In this document: positions 25,773 through 34,171 of the stretch, piece by piece
Numbering within the stretch: the first letter of the stretch is position 1
How the letters are laid out: every line of letters begins with the position of its first letter
Position numbers and translations under genes: made by a program
Notes under the pieces: generated by a model
The model's database searches: none
Told to the model about the DNA's origin: nothing
The model's input: the letters and a program-made list of their open reading frames with translations, nothing else
Origin: JADLHS01 sp044225555
GTDB lineage: Bacteria > Verrucomicrobiota > Verrucomicrobiia > Limisphaerales > JADLHS01
Direction of reading: 5' to 3'
DNA length: 64,000 bases
Assembly: GCA_044225555.1 (NCBI GenBank)
Contig: JBGAIM010000005.1
Location: 310,001-374,000 of the forward strand

Positions 25773-26126
25773 TCACGGAAGACCAAGCTTCTGTTTCATC
25801 TCCTGCTTGGCCCATTCCTTCAAAATGTCGAACGTCCATGAAGCCCCAGATTGCAGCACCTGTTTCTTAGCCTTAGTCCAAAGTGAGTCGTCGCGTATTG
25901 ACTGGAGGAAATCATGACCTACCCATGTGAGTCGAGATACGACTGCACCCGTGAATTCACCATTCTCGTCTCGCCTGACAAAACCTTCGACCAAACCAGC
26001 ATCAATCATTAACTGGACATGATAAGCTCGCTCCTCGACTGAGAACTTCTTCGCGGCCTTTTCTGCTTCGCGGTCGCCTTCAGACCGCATAAGCAACAGG
26101 CGGATAAGATCCATGTTCCGCTTCAT
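25773..26126 (-). CDS. DUF2513 protein
   Basis: 117 aa from the ATG at 26126 (MKRNMDLIRLLLMRSEGD), the typical DUF2513 start. EERAYHVQLMIDAGLVEG, then RLTWVGHDFLQSIRDDSLW and a C-terminal SWTFDILKEWAKQEMKQKLG match the family pattern. It looks like a small winged-helix, probably DNA-binding. DUF2513 genes usually occur in phages, plasmids and genomic islands. Here the gene begins 11 nt after the NIPSNAP stop on the same strand, so it may be read from that promoter. Confidence 0.85.
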   Translation of the reverse strand: MKRNMDLIRLLLMRSEGDREAEKAAKKFSVEERAYHVQLMIDAGLVEGFVRRDENGEFTGAVVSRLTWVGHDFLQSIRDDSLWTKAKKQVLQSGASWTFDILKEWAKQEMKQKLGLP

Positions 26127-26137
26127 TCGTTTTCCCT

Positions 26138-26938
26138 TCACACCTGCGAATAACCCGTCGGCCGCAGAAACACGCTGGTGATGTTCGTCAGGATTTCGGC
26201 GTTGGTGTAGCCGGGGGTGGTGCTCAACTTCTTCCACTCGGGATCGGGGCCGAATGTGCCCCAGTTCTTGTCGTGCGCGGCCATGTCGTCGAACACGAGC
26301 ATGTAGGTGAGGTTCGGTAGCTTCGCGCCGATCAGGGTTTCACCGAAGAACACGGGGCGCAATCCGCAGCGCCGGAAGATCTCGATCTCGCCGACGTTGA
26401 ACATCTCCACTTTCTTCTTGTTCGCCTTGCGGCTGTGGGCTTCGTAGGTGCGCAACTCGAAGATGCGGGATTTTTTCTCGGCGACCTGCGGCGGGATTTC
26501 GAGCTTGGGAATGCCGCTGAACGCCAGCAGCACCGAGCTTTCCTTGCGGATGTAAGCCGGGTCGGTCGGCGGTACGTTGGCGAATTCTGACTTCAACACG
26601 GCTTCGTCGGATTCAAATTTTTCCCGGGCGGTGGCCATTGCTTCCAGCGACTTGAACGGAAGCAGGACGTATTTCGTCGGTTGGTCCGGGCCGATCATCA
26701 CGTCGAAGACGCCGACGGCGGAAACTCCGGCGCGATTCCACGCGGGGACGCCGACCTCGCGATAGAAATCGTCGAAGCGTTTGAGCATCGGGCCCTGGCG
26801 GAGGTGGTAGAGGCGCAGTTCGTAGAGTTCGCGAGCGGCGGGGCTCTTTTCTTCGGCGGCCCGGACGACAGTGGCAGCGGTGGCGGCGGCCATGGCGCCG
26901 ACAGCGACGGAGGATTTGATGAATTCGCGGCGTTTCAT
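26138..26938 (-). CDS. NIPSNAP-domain protein with Tat signal
   Basis: 266 aa from the ATG at 26938 (MKRREFIKSSVAVGAMAAAT), a twin-arginine signal peptide; a longer frame to 27076 runs through a palindromic repeat and is not used. There are two ferredoxin-like NIPSNAP halves: YELRLYHLRQGPMLKRFDDF (about 40-59) and RIFELRTYEAHSRKANKKKV (about 150-170), the second ending in the NIPSNAP tail WKKLSTTPGYTNAEILTNIT. Biochemical function of the family is unknown. In this phylum it commonly lies with exported catabolic proteins. Confidence 0.9.
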   Translation of the reverse strand: MKRREFIKSSVAVGAMAAATAATVVRAAEEKSPAARELYELRLYHLRQGPMLKRFDDFYREVGVPAWNRAGVSAVGVFDVMIGPDQPTKYVLLPFKSLEAMATAREKFESDEAVLKSEFANVPPTDPAYIRKESSVLLAFSGIPKLEIPPQVAEKKSRIFELRTYEAHSRKANKKKVEMFNVGEIEIFRRCGLRPVFFGETLIGAKLPNLTYMLVFDDMAAHDKNWGTFGPDPEWKKLSTTPGYTNAEILTNITSVFLRPTGYSQV

Positions 26939-27002
26939 AGGTGGGTTGGACGTTACAATTGATGCGGGCTTCAAAGCAATAACTGACCTCTCACGCTTGC
27001 GG

Positions 27003-27085
27003 CTTGGACTGCGGCAGCCCTCTGCCGCGCTTCCATCGGATGGCTGGCGGTGCAAAGCGGCAGAGGGCTGCCGCACTCCAAGACC
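27003..27085. repeat. REP-doublet palindrome, copy B
   Basis: An 83-bp inverted repeat between the propeller gene and the NIPSNAP gene. The outer arms are CTTGGA and TCCAAG. Two hairpins GCGGCAG/CTGCCGC lie at 27011-27028 and 27057-27074, each with a 4-nt loop and separated by 28 nt, exactly as in copy A. The spacer sequences of A and B are largely unrelated but both end CAAA. Confidence 0.87.
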
Positions 27086-27103
27086 TTGCGGAGTTCGATG
27101 GTC

Positions 27104-28231
27104 TTACTCCGCAATGTTCACCAGCTTCAGCGCCCCGATACCGCCGGGATTCCAGTTGGTGAAGAGGACGTAAACTTCCTGCTCCCGGCCTTTGCCGGTG
27201 ACATACCACGCGGCGTCGTGCAGGTGTTGCGCGTCCTCGTAACCCAGGTCTTCCTTCGGCTTGATGGTGGAGACAATGGCGCGTTTCTTCAGGTTGATGA
27301 TATAGAGCGGGCCGGGCGTTTTGTTTGGGCCGTCGAGGCAGGCGGCCAGCGCGTAGTCGCCCCACAGATCAATATCGCAGAGCAGCGTACCGGCCGGCAG
27401 GCCCATGATGTCGGTCAGTTGACGATCTTTGTGGTCCACGCGGCGGAGCTGGCCTTCGGGGCGCGCGGAGAAAAGCAGATCGTCGTGCGGCTTGTCGTAG
27501 GTGACGCCGTGCAGCGTCATGGAAAATTGCTTTCCACTGGCATAGTGTTCACCCATCCAGTGCAATGGCGACACGGTGGCGGGAATAAACCGTTGTTGGC
27601 CGTAGCCGTCCACGATCCAAAGTTCCTTCGCGCCCGCAAACGCGACGTCCGTGGGTTTGAAAGTGTTGTTGGTGGCGTAGGTGCCGAAGTCCGGTCGGGC
27701 CAGCGTCTCGACGTTTTGGAATCCCGTGTCGGTGAGATAAATTTTTCCGGACACATCGTCGGCAGCGGCGATGAGCGGGGTTTTGCGCGAACGCGGGAGA
27801 ATGTCGGCGCCGTGCAGATTGCCGTTGGTGAAAGCGGGATTGCCCGCGACGATCCAGGACGAACTGAGCTGGTTGCTGAAACCAATCCAACCGACGCGTT
27901 GCAGTCCCCAATAGACGGTGTCGGTGGCTTTATCCACGATGATGGTGCCGTGGGCTTGAATTACGGAAGGCACGGCGGCGGGAACGGTGACGCGGTCGCG
28001 AGCGGCAACGAACTTCCAGAAGCCCTGGCCGCTGACGCGCAACCCGGCGGTATTCGTCATGGCTTTCGGGGCGCGCACCGGGCCGCGGGTTTCGACAACG
28101 AACGGCAGCGGAGTGGCATTCGTGATCGCGTATTCGTTGCCGGGGACGTAGTGGGCGCACGCCGGAGATGTGCAAAAGATAGCGCCGAGGACGAAGCCGG
28201 TGATGAACAGGGGTAGGGCAGAGGATTTCAT
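27104..28231 (-). CDS. Exported beta-propeller protein of unknown function
   Basis: 375 aa from the ATG at 28231 (MKSSALPLFITGFVLGAIF), signal peptide ending near SPACA. The mature protein has repeated propeller-type strands: IIVDKATDTVYWGLQ, GKIYLTDTGFQNVETLARP, AKELWIVDGYGQQRF, DDLLFSARPEGQLRRVD, LCDIDLWGDYALAACLDG, QEVYVLFTNWNPGGIGALKL. No catalytic motif is visible. The Trp/Asp pattern suggests a five- to six-bladed NHL or YVTN-like propeller in the periplasm or outside the cell. Substrate or partner is unknown. Confidence 0.75.
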   Translation of the reverse strand: MKSSALPLFITGFVLGAIFCTSPACAHYVPGNEYAITNATPLPFVVETRGPVRAPKAMTNTAGLRVSGQGFWKFVAARDRVTVPAAVPSVIQAHGTIIVDKATDTVYWGLQRVGWIGFSNQLSSSWIVAGNPAFTNGNLHGADILPRSRKTPLIAAADDVSGKIYLTDTGFQNVETLARPDFGTYATNNTFKPTDVAFAGAKELWIVDGYGQQRFIPATVSPLHWMGEHYASGKQFSMTLHGVTYDKPHDDLLFSARPEGQLRRVDHKDRQLTDIMGLPAGTLLCDIDLWGDYALAACLDGPNKTPGPLYIINLKKRAIVSTIKPKEDLGYEDAQHLHDAAWYVTGKGREQEVYVLFTNWNPGGIGALKLVNIAE

Positions 28232-28315
28232 TCGGTCCGACAAGTATTGCAAAGCCGACTGTGGAAGAAAGGCGAAATTGGATGTCAGCGGGCCGGGTCG
28301 GAGACCGGCTCTCCA

Positions 28316-28804
28316 TTATGAGGGCGTGTAGAAATGTTGGGATAGCAGCAGGGTCAATTCATGAACGGCGAGTTGCAGATCGGCGAGCGTGTCGAGTTGA
28401 TCGCCGGTAAGCCCACCGGATTCGGCGGCGCGTTGACAGCGCTTGAATCGGCGACTCAAAGGAAGCTTCGGGTTGTTGTGTCCAAGCGCGGCAAGCAGTT
28501 TCTCGACTTTCGCCGCAAGCTTGCGCGCGGTGCGGATGCGTTTCAGCGCGGCGTCGGTGGTAATATTTCCTGCCTGAACCCCGATGAGTTGGCGGCACTC
28601 GAACTGGCGGCAACGGGCGGGACGGTCGGTGTAAATGGCGCAGGCGCAGGTTTCGGAATTGAGGGCGGGGCAAGGTTGATTGACGCGCGAGCGACCGGCG
28701 AACAAAGGAGATTTGTCACCGGGTTCGGGTCGAACATCGGCGAAGAGGACGCCATTGCAGCAGAGGCCGCATTGCAGGCAGAGCGTGTCGGTGGGCTTGG
28801 GCAT
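28316..28804 (-). CDS. YkgJ-family Fe-S/zinc cysteine cluster protein
   Basis: 162 aa from the ATG at 28804. The cysteine cluster is LCLQCGLCCNGVLF (C-x2-C-x2-CC) near the N-terminus, followed by QPCPALNSETCACAIYTDRP and ARCRQFECRQL, the conserved pattern of the CxxCxxxxCC (YkgJ/UPF0153) family thought to bind a metal or Fe-S cluster. The C-terminal half is helical. The gene is followed by a short imperfect palindrome near 28290-28311. Function is unknown. Confidence 0.87.
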   Translation of the reverse strand: MPKPTDTLCLQCGLCCNGVLFADVRPEPGDKSPLFAGRSRVNQPCPALNSETCACAIYTDRPARCRQFECRQLIGVQAGNITTDAALKRIRTARKLAAKVEKLLAALGHNNPKLPLSRRFKRCQRAAESGGLTGDQLDTLADLQLAVHELTLLLSQHFYTPS

Positions 28805-28861
28805 CAAATGATTCTTTTGTTTCGCAACGGTAACCACGGGTACAACCAATGGCGAGAAACG

Positions 28862-28891
28862 AAAAAGCCCGGCGCACTTGCACCGGGCTTT
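28862..28891 (-). terminator. Intrinsic terminator after the Bax-inhibitor-1 gene
   Basis: On the minus strand AGCCCGGTGC pairs with GCGCCGGGCT (28866-28889) and is followed by a run of T (28862-28866). It lies 14 nt past the upstream gene's stop. Confidence 0.82.
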
Positions 28892-28904
28892 GAACTCGAA
28901 AAAA

Positions 28905-29600
28905 TCAGCGCCGCGAGAGGAAGATGCGCAACACGTACCACATCATCAGCGCGACCGAGGCGAACAGTTGGAGCGCTGCGCCCACATAACGATCCTCGGG
29001 ATAATGGTGTATCACGTTCGAGGTGTCGTAGAGAATGGCAGCACCGGCCAGCGCGACCATTGCGACGGAGAAATATGTGCCGAGATTAAAACCAAAGATG
29101 GCGCCCGCCGCGATCAACACCAGGGCGATGATGCCACCCCAGCAAAGAACCCCGCGCAAAAATGAAAAATCTTTGCGGGTGAAGAAGACGATAAACGAAA
29201 GCGCGGTGAATCCGACAAACGTGATGCCCGCCGCACAGGTGATGGCGCCGGGAGCATAGGTGTTTGCCATGTAAAGCAGGGGCACGAAGATAATCGCTTC
29301 TGCAAGAACAAACCCTGCGAGAGCCGCGTACTGCGCGGGTTTGCTGGCGGCTTGATGCGCCACGCGAGTAGCGAGCCACGAAACAACCATGAACCCGCCA
29401 AGGACCAGCAGCCACGACGTGCCCAACATGGCCCTGGTCATGACGGCTGCCAGACCACTCTTGAAAAAGAAGATCTCGAGGAGCGTGAAGGCAATGATGG
29501 CGCCGAGCAGATGGGCGTAGGTGCGCGCAATAAACGTGGCGCGTGATTGGGCTCCGAGTTCGAAGACTGGAGTTGATTGATAATATGATTCGTTGTTCAT
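28905..29600 (-). CDS. Bax inhibitor-1/YccA family membrane protein
   Basis: 231 aa with seven predicted hydrophobic helices. N-terminal STPVFELGAQSRATFIARTY, then helices such as LLGAIIAFTLLEIFFF, GTSWLLVLGGFMVVSWLAT and YAALAGFVLAEAIIFVPLL, and the late segment AGAAILYDTSNVIHHYPEDR containing the conserved Asp of the BI-1 pH-sensing pair. Bacterial BI-1 relatives (YetJ, YccA) are calcium-leak channels or modulators of membrane proteolysis. It is monocistronic, with its own terminator. Confidence 0.92.
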   Translation of the reverse strand: MNNESYYQSTPVFELGAQSRATFIARTYAHLLGAIIAFTLLEIFFFKSGLAAVMTRAMLGTSWLLVLGGFMVVSWLATRVAHQAASKPAQYAALAGFVLAEAIIFVPLLYMANTYAPGAITCAAGITFVGFTALSFIVFFTRKDFSFLRGVLCWGGIIALVLIAAGAIFGFNLGTYFSVAMVALAGAAILYDTSNVIHHYPEDRYVGAALQLFASVALMMWYVLRIFLSRR

Positions 29601-29711
29601 AATCGTCAGGGGATTTCAGCAAGTGACGTTCCGGTGATGATTCGCGTCTGGCGTCTGGATAACAAGCTGTTTCTTGTCAGGTTTGTCGTCAGGCGGGTGG
29701 ATTCGAGAAGG

Positions 29712-30464
29712 TCAGGCCAGCTCAATGACCACGGGGCAATGATCGCTGCCTGTGACGTCAGGGCGAATGTAGGCGCGTTTGAGGCGAGGGCGGAGTGCAG
29801 CGCTGATGAGGAAGTAATCAATGCGCCAGCCGACATTCCGGGCGCGGGCACCGCCCATCGGACTCCACCAGGTGTAATGCTTCGGGCCTTTCTCGAACTC
29901 ACGGAAAGTGTCGAGGAAGCCGGCATTGACGAAGGCGGTGAAGCCTGCGCGCTCCTCGGGCGTGAAACCATGGTTTTTTACATTGGCCTTGGGATTCGCG
30001 AGATCAATTTCTGCATGGGCCACGTTTAGGTCGCCGCAGAAGATCACGGGCTTTTTCTTTTCGAGCTTCTTGAGGAACTTCAGGAAGTCCTTGTCCCATT
30101 GCTGGCGGTAGGGCAGGCGGGTGAGTTCGCGTTTGGAGTTGGGGACATAAACGTTCACGAGGAAGAAGTCGTCGTACTCGGCGGTGAGCACGCGGCCTTC
30201 CTGGTCGTGTTCGGTGATGCCGAGGTGCGGCGTAACTTTGAGCGGGCGCTGTTTGGTGAAGATGGCCGTTCCGGAATAGCCCTTCTTCACGGCGCTGTTC
30301 CAATAGGTCGTGTATTTGGCGGGCCAGAGTTGTTCGACATCGTCCGGACTGCATTTGGTTTCCTGGAGGCAGAGGATGTCGGGTTTGTCGGTGTCGAGGA
30401 ATTCGAGAAAGTTCCTTTTCAATACGGCGCGCAGGCCGTTGACGTTCCAGGAAATCAGTTTCAT
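29712..30464 (-). CDS. xth: Exodeoxyribonuclease III
   Basis: 250 aa from the ATG at 30464 (MKLISWNVNGLRAVLKRNF). AP-endonuclease family 1 motifs: ILCLQETKCSPDDV (catalytic Glu), GYSGTAIFTKQ, VNVYVPNSKRE, FCGDLNVAHAEIDLANPK (Asp/Asn), GWRIDYFLIS and TGSDHCPVVIEL (terminal Asp-His). It repairs abasic sites and degrades DNA 3' ends in the cytoplasm. The start is 84 nt from the divergent gene at 30549. Confidence 0.96.
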   Translation of the reverse strand: MKLISWNVNGLRAVLKRNFLEFLDTDKPDILCLQETKCSPDDVEQLWPAKYTTYWNSAVKKGYSGTAIFTKQRPLKVTPHLGITEHDQEGRVLTAEYDDFFLVNVYVPNSKRELTRLPYRQQWDKDFLKFLKKLEKKKPVIFCGDLNVAHAEIDLANPKANVKNHGFTPEERAGFTAFVNAGFLDTFREFEKGPKHYTWWSPMGGARARNVGWRIDYFLISAALRPRLKRAYIRPDVTGSDHCPVVIELA

Positions 30465-30548
30465 CTGCGGGAAGGCTAGGGTAAACTCGGGTGTGTGCCA
30501 ATCTTCCGTGAATAGCGTTTCACGGCTGGCATCCAACTGGAAGCCTTC

Positions 30549-31316
30549 ATGAAGACGTTGCTGAAAATGGCCGGCGTGCTGGCCTTGGGGCTGATGGGAG
30601 GGCGAAGTTGGGCGAACAGCCCGGAGGCCGCGCCGTTGCCGGCCGTGGAGACGGTGATCGAGCGGGCGGTGGCGCGGGCGCAGAAGGAGTTGGAGAACGA
30701 CGCGGCTTTCAAGGCGAATTATTCCTACACGCGCAGCAAGACGACCGAGTACCGAAACATCCGGGGTAATCTCACCAAGCGCAAAGAGAAGACCAGTCTG
30801 AACGAGCCGTCGGCTCCCCGCACTGGCGAGAATTCGGATCGGACAACCGGCGGTGCGGGAACGAGCACCAACATCGTTTCCTCGGATGCGTCACAGAACA
30901 AGCGCGATTTGCTGGCGAACACGAATCTGGTGAAGCGGTTCTCGTTTGAATTGCAGGAGCGGGCGATCATTGATGGGCGTCCGACCTTGGTCGTGGATTT
31001 CAAACCGGCCAGCCAGAAGCCGCCGGCGTCGAATCTCAAGGAACGTTGTTTGAGCAAGGTGACCGGGCGCGTCTGGGTGGACGAGGCCGAATTTGTGATT
31101 GTGAAAGCGGAGGCGCGCCTGACCGAAGGGATCGGCTTGATTGGCGGTCTGGTGGGAGCGGTGCATAAATTCAATTTCAGCTTCGGGCGCGAACGGACGG
31201 AGGATGGGCTTTGGTACACGCGACAGTTGACGTGGCATCTGGAAATGCGGGAATTGATCGTGGAGCGGGTCATTGACTGCGTGGAGACCAAGACCGAGGT
31301 GCGCAAGGCACGGTGA
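30549..31316 (+). CDS. Exported protein of unknown function (possible LolA/LolB-like fold)
   Basis: 255 aa. Signal peptide (LKMAGVLALGLMGGRSWANS). The mature N-terminus is helical (VIERAVARAQKELEND), then YSYTRSKTTEYRNIRGN and a low-complexity Thr/Ser/Gly linker. The second half is a run of antiparallel strands (SFELQERAIIDGRPTLVVDF, RVWVDEAEFVIVKAEARL, LWYTRQLTWHLEMREL). That pattern resembles outer-membrane-lipoprotein sorting folds, but no diagnostic residue is seen. It is divergent from xth. Confidence 0.7.
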   Translation: MKTLLKMAGVLALGLMGGRSWANSPEAAPLPAVETVIERAVARAQKELENDAAFKANYSYTRSKTTEYRNIRGNLTKRKEKTSLNEPSAPRTGENSDRTTGGAGTSTNIVSSDASQNKRDLLANTNLVKRFSFELQERAIIDGRPTLVVDFKPASQKPPASNLKERCLSKVTGRVWVDEAEFVIVKAEARLTEGIGLIGGLVGAVHKFNFSFGRERTEDGLWYTRQLTWHLEMRELIVERVIDCVETKTEVRKAR

Positions 31317-31505
31317 CGGTTTCATCGTCGGTGTCAACCACCAGGGGCCTTTTCCATTCGCAGCCAGCTTCTGTGGGCATTCTCAAACTGGCCCAGCTTG
31401 CTTCCACCTGCTACAGCGGTGTGCAAAATATGGTGAATGATCGGTATTAGACGGTGAGCCGTCCGGGCGGCGTTCGCCGATGATGCGGACAGTAAGAGTT
31501 TGAGT

Positions 31506-34001
31506 ATGTCCGCTGAAACACCCTACTTTTCAGCGGCCGTAGCGCAAGTTCCTGATTCGCGCCCGGCTGCCGTGCATCCGCGATGCTTCCATTGCGGGAC
31601 GCTTTGCCGTGCCGGGGTGTTCGAGCACAACGATAAGGCCTTTTGTTGTCGCGGTTGCCTCACGGTTTTTGAAATCCTTACGGAGAACGGGCTCACCGAC
31701 TTCTACAAGTTGAGCGACACGGCAGGCGTGCGAATCAACGGCGACGCCACGAAAGATCAGTTCAAGTTCCTCGATGAACCGGCCGTGCGCGAACGGCTCG
31801 TGGATTTTGCCGATGCCAAACTCACGCGGGTCACTTTCCAGATTCCGACGATCCACTGCATTGCTTGCGTGTGGTTGCTGGAGAATTTGTTTCGACTGAT
31901 GCCCGGGCTGGGGCAATCACAAGTGAACTTCCCGCGCAAGGAAGTGGCACTGTCCTTCGATACGGCCAAGGTCAAGTTGAGCGAGGTGGTGGCACTGCTG
32001 GCATCGCTGGGCTACGAGCCGGAATTGAAGCTTTCCTCCCTGGACGCGAAACCGCGCAGCCGGGCGGCCCGGCGATTGTGGATTCAACTGGGCCTGGCAG
32101 GATTTGCGTTTGGCAACATCATGTTGTTCAGCATCTCGGCGTATTTGGGGCTGGACACGTTCGCCGGACCGGGCTTCCGAAAGATGGTCGGGGCGATCAG
32201 TCTGGTGCTCGCGCTGCCGGTGGTGGTTTACAGCGCGTCCGAGTATTGGCGCGCGGCGTGGACGAGTCTGCGTGGGCGGCTGCTCAATATTGATGTGCCG
32301 ATCGCGGCGGGATTGGTCGCAATTTTTGCGCAGAGCACCTACGAGGTGATGCTGGGGCGCGGGGACGGCTACTTCGATTCGCTGACCGGACTGATCTTCT
32401 TCCTGCTGTGCGGCCGATTATTCCAACAGAAGACCTACGACCGGCTGGCGTTTGATCGGGATTACAAGTCGTTCTTTCCGCTGTCGGTGACGCGCAAGCG
32501 TGGACGCAGCGAGGAGGCGGTTTCCCTCGCGCAACTTGACGTCGGTGATCATTTGATCATCCGCAACGGCGAGTTGATTCCGGCGGATGCGAAACTCAGC
32601 ACTGGCCCGGCGTTGATTGATTACAGCTTCGTGACGGGTGAATCCGAGCCGGTGGAAAAGAAGGAGGGGGATTACCTCTTCGCGGGCGGTCGGCAGCTGG
32701 GCGGCGCGATTGAAGTCGAGATGACCAAAGCTGTGTCGCAGAGCTACCTGACGTCGCTCTGGAACCAGGACGCCTTCCGCAAGGAGCGGGCGGATACGCT
32801 CAACACGTTGACCAATGCGTATAGTCAGCGGTTCACCAAGTTGATCATCGCCGTGGCGATTGGGGCCGCGGTCTTCTGGGCAATTGTGAATCCCGCGCTG
32901 TCGCTCAAGGCATTCACTTCGGTTTTGATCGTGGCCTGTCCATGTGCGCTGGCATTGGCGGCACCGTTTGCGCTCGGCACGGCACAACGCACGCTGGCCC
33001 GCCGGAATGTTTTCCTCAGGAATCCCTACGTGTTGGAAACCCTGTCCGAGGTCAACGCCGTGGTGTTCGACAAAACGGGAACGCTGACCGCGGCAGGCGC
33101 AGGCTCGGTGACGTGGCAGGGGGCCGCGCTGAACCAAACCGAGGAGCGCTGGTTGTATTCGATGACCCGGCATTCGACGCATCCATTGGCGGTGCGACTC
33201 GGGGAGGCGATTGCGCGCGAACATTTTCCCGAGGCGGTGCGTTCGTTTTTGGAAACCCCCGGGCGGGGCATGGAAGCGAGTGTGGACGGTCACGAGATCT
33301 GGATGGGCGCCGCGGTATGGCTCGCTTCGCGCGGGGCGGACACAGATGAAATCGCGGCGGCGCAAAACGCCGCCGGGGGGGGCAGCACGGTGCATGTGGC
33401 GATTGATGGAAAATATCGCGGATGTTTCCTCCTGGCCAGCGCTGTGCGGCCGGAGACGAAGAACCTCATCAGTGAGTTGAAAGAGGATTGCGACATTTCC
33501 CTCCTGTCGGGCGACAACGAGAAGCAACGCTGGAAATTCCGCCAGATTTTCCAGGGTGAGTCGCAACTGCGCTTTAATCAAAGTCCGATGGACAAGCTGG
33601 GTTTCGTTCGCCAGCTCCAAGAGCAAGGGAAGACGGTGATGATGGTGGGCGACGGCCTGAACGACGCCGGCGCGCTGAAACAAAGCGATGTCGGGGTGGC
33701 GGTGGTAGAAAACGTGAGCGCCTTTTCGCCGGCCAGTGATGTGATTGTGGCGGCCGACATGGTGACGCGGCTCGCCGAAGTGTGCCGCTACGCGAAGCAA
33801 TCCGTGCGGGTGGTGCGGGCGGCATTCTTGATTTCGGCGGCTTACAACCTCGTGGGGGTGGCGATTGCCGCAAGCGGAAAACTTTCGCCGGTGGTGTGCG
33901 CGATTCTGATGCCCGTGAGTTCGGTGACGGTGGTGGCGTTTGCCTGTGGGGCGGCAACGTGGGCTGGACGAAAACTCGCCTGCCGGAAGGAGAACCTATG
34001 A
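31506..34001 (+). CDS. ccoI: Copper-translocating P1B-type ATPase, CcoI/FixI type
   Basis: 831 aa from the ATG at 31506. An N-terminal Cys-rich domain typical of CcoI (RCFHCGTLCRAGVFEHND, then FCCRGCLTVFEIL); an HMA domain at about 90-160 with IHCIACVWLLENLF; eight TM helices; TGES in SFVTGESEPVEKKEG; intramembrane CPC in ACPCALALAAPFALGTAQR (about 478); phosphorylation site VVFDKTGTLT (about 521); and GDGLNDAGALKQSDVGVA. It delivers copper for cbb3 oxidase maturation. It heads the cco locus. Its stop overlaps the ATG of the next small gene (ATGA). Confidence 0.94.
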   Translation: MSAETPYFSAAVAQVPDSRPAAVHPRCFHCGTLCRAGVFEHNDKAFCCRGCLTVFEILTENGLTDFYKLSDTAGVRINGDATKDQFKFLDEPAVRERLVDFADAKLTRVTFQIPTIHCIACVWLLENLFRLMPGLGQSQVNFPRKEVALSFDTAKVKLSEVVALLASLGYEPELKLSSLDAKPRSRAARRLWIQLGLAGFAFGNIMLFSISAYLGLDTFAGPGFRKMVGAISLVLALPVVVYSASEYWRAAWTSLRGRLLNIDVPIAAGLVAIFAQSTYEVMLGRGDGYFDSLTGLIFFLLCGRLFQQKTYDRLAFDRDYKSFFPLSVTRKRGRSEEAVSLAQLDVGDHLIIRNGELIPADAKLSTGPALIDYSFVTGESEPVEKKEGDYLFAGGRQLGGAIEVEMTKAVSQSYLTSLWNQDAFRKERADTLNTLTNAYSQRFTKLIIAVAIGAAVFWAIVNPALSLKAFTSVLIVACPCALALAAPFALGTAQRTLARRNVFLRNPYVLETLSEVNAVVFDKTGTLTAAGAGSVTWQGAALNQTEERWLYSMTRHSTHPLAVRLGEAIAREHFPEAVRSFLETPGRGMEASVDGHEIWMGAAVWLASRGADTDEIAAAQNAAGGGSTVHVAIDGKYRGCFLLASAVRPETKNLISELKEDCDISLLSGDNEKQRWKFRQIFQGESQLRFNQSPMDKLGFVRQLQEQGKTVMMVGDGLNDAGALKQSDVGVAVVENVSAFSPASDVIVAADMVTRLAEVCRYAKQSVRVVRAAFLISAAYNLVGVAIAASGKLSPVVCAILMPVSSVTVVAFACGAATWAGRKLACRKENL

Positions 34002-34165
34002 CCTTCATTTTTTCTTTGCCGCTTGTTCGCATGGCCATGGCGGTATTGCGTCCTGCGCCTACGAAGTGTTGCGGGCGACACCGGTCGCTGCCGGGTTTCC
34101 GCTGTTTGAATTGTCCGGTCAAACGAGAGCACGAGGCTCGAAGGCTGGCCCGTCCGGCGGAGTAA
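33998..34165 (+). CDS. Small Cys-rich protein coupled to ccoI
   Basis: 55 aa, ATG at 33998 overlapping the ccoI TGA (ATGA). A strong Shine-Dalgarno AAGGAG (33987-33992) lies 5 nt before the start, so translation is well supported. The N-terminal third is hydrophobic (MTFIFSLPLVRMAMAVLRP). The rest is basic, with a Cys pattern TKCCGRHRSLPGFRCLNCPV (CC-x8-C-x2-C). The four Cys and clustered Arg/His suggest a small metal-binding or membrane-associated assembly factor. The ccoS start follows 6 nt after its stop. No named family is recognised. Confidence 0.7.
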   Translation: MTFIFSLPLVRMAMAVLRPAPTKCCGRHRSLPGFRCLNCPVKREHEARRLARPAE

Positions 34166-34171
34166 ATTGCG

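Noticed and set aside
28290..28311. Short imperfect palindrome GCCGGGTC...GACCGGC after the YkgJ-type gene
   Set aside because: Too short and imperfect to separate from chance in high-GC DNA; no T tract, so not a terminator.
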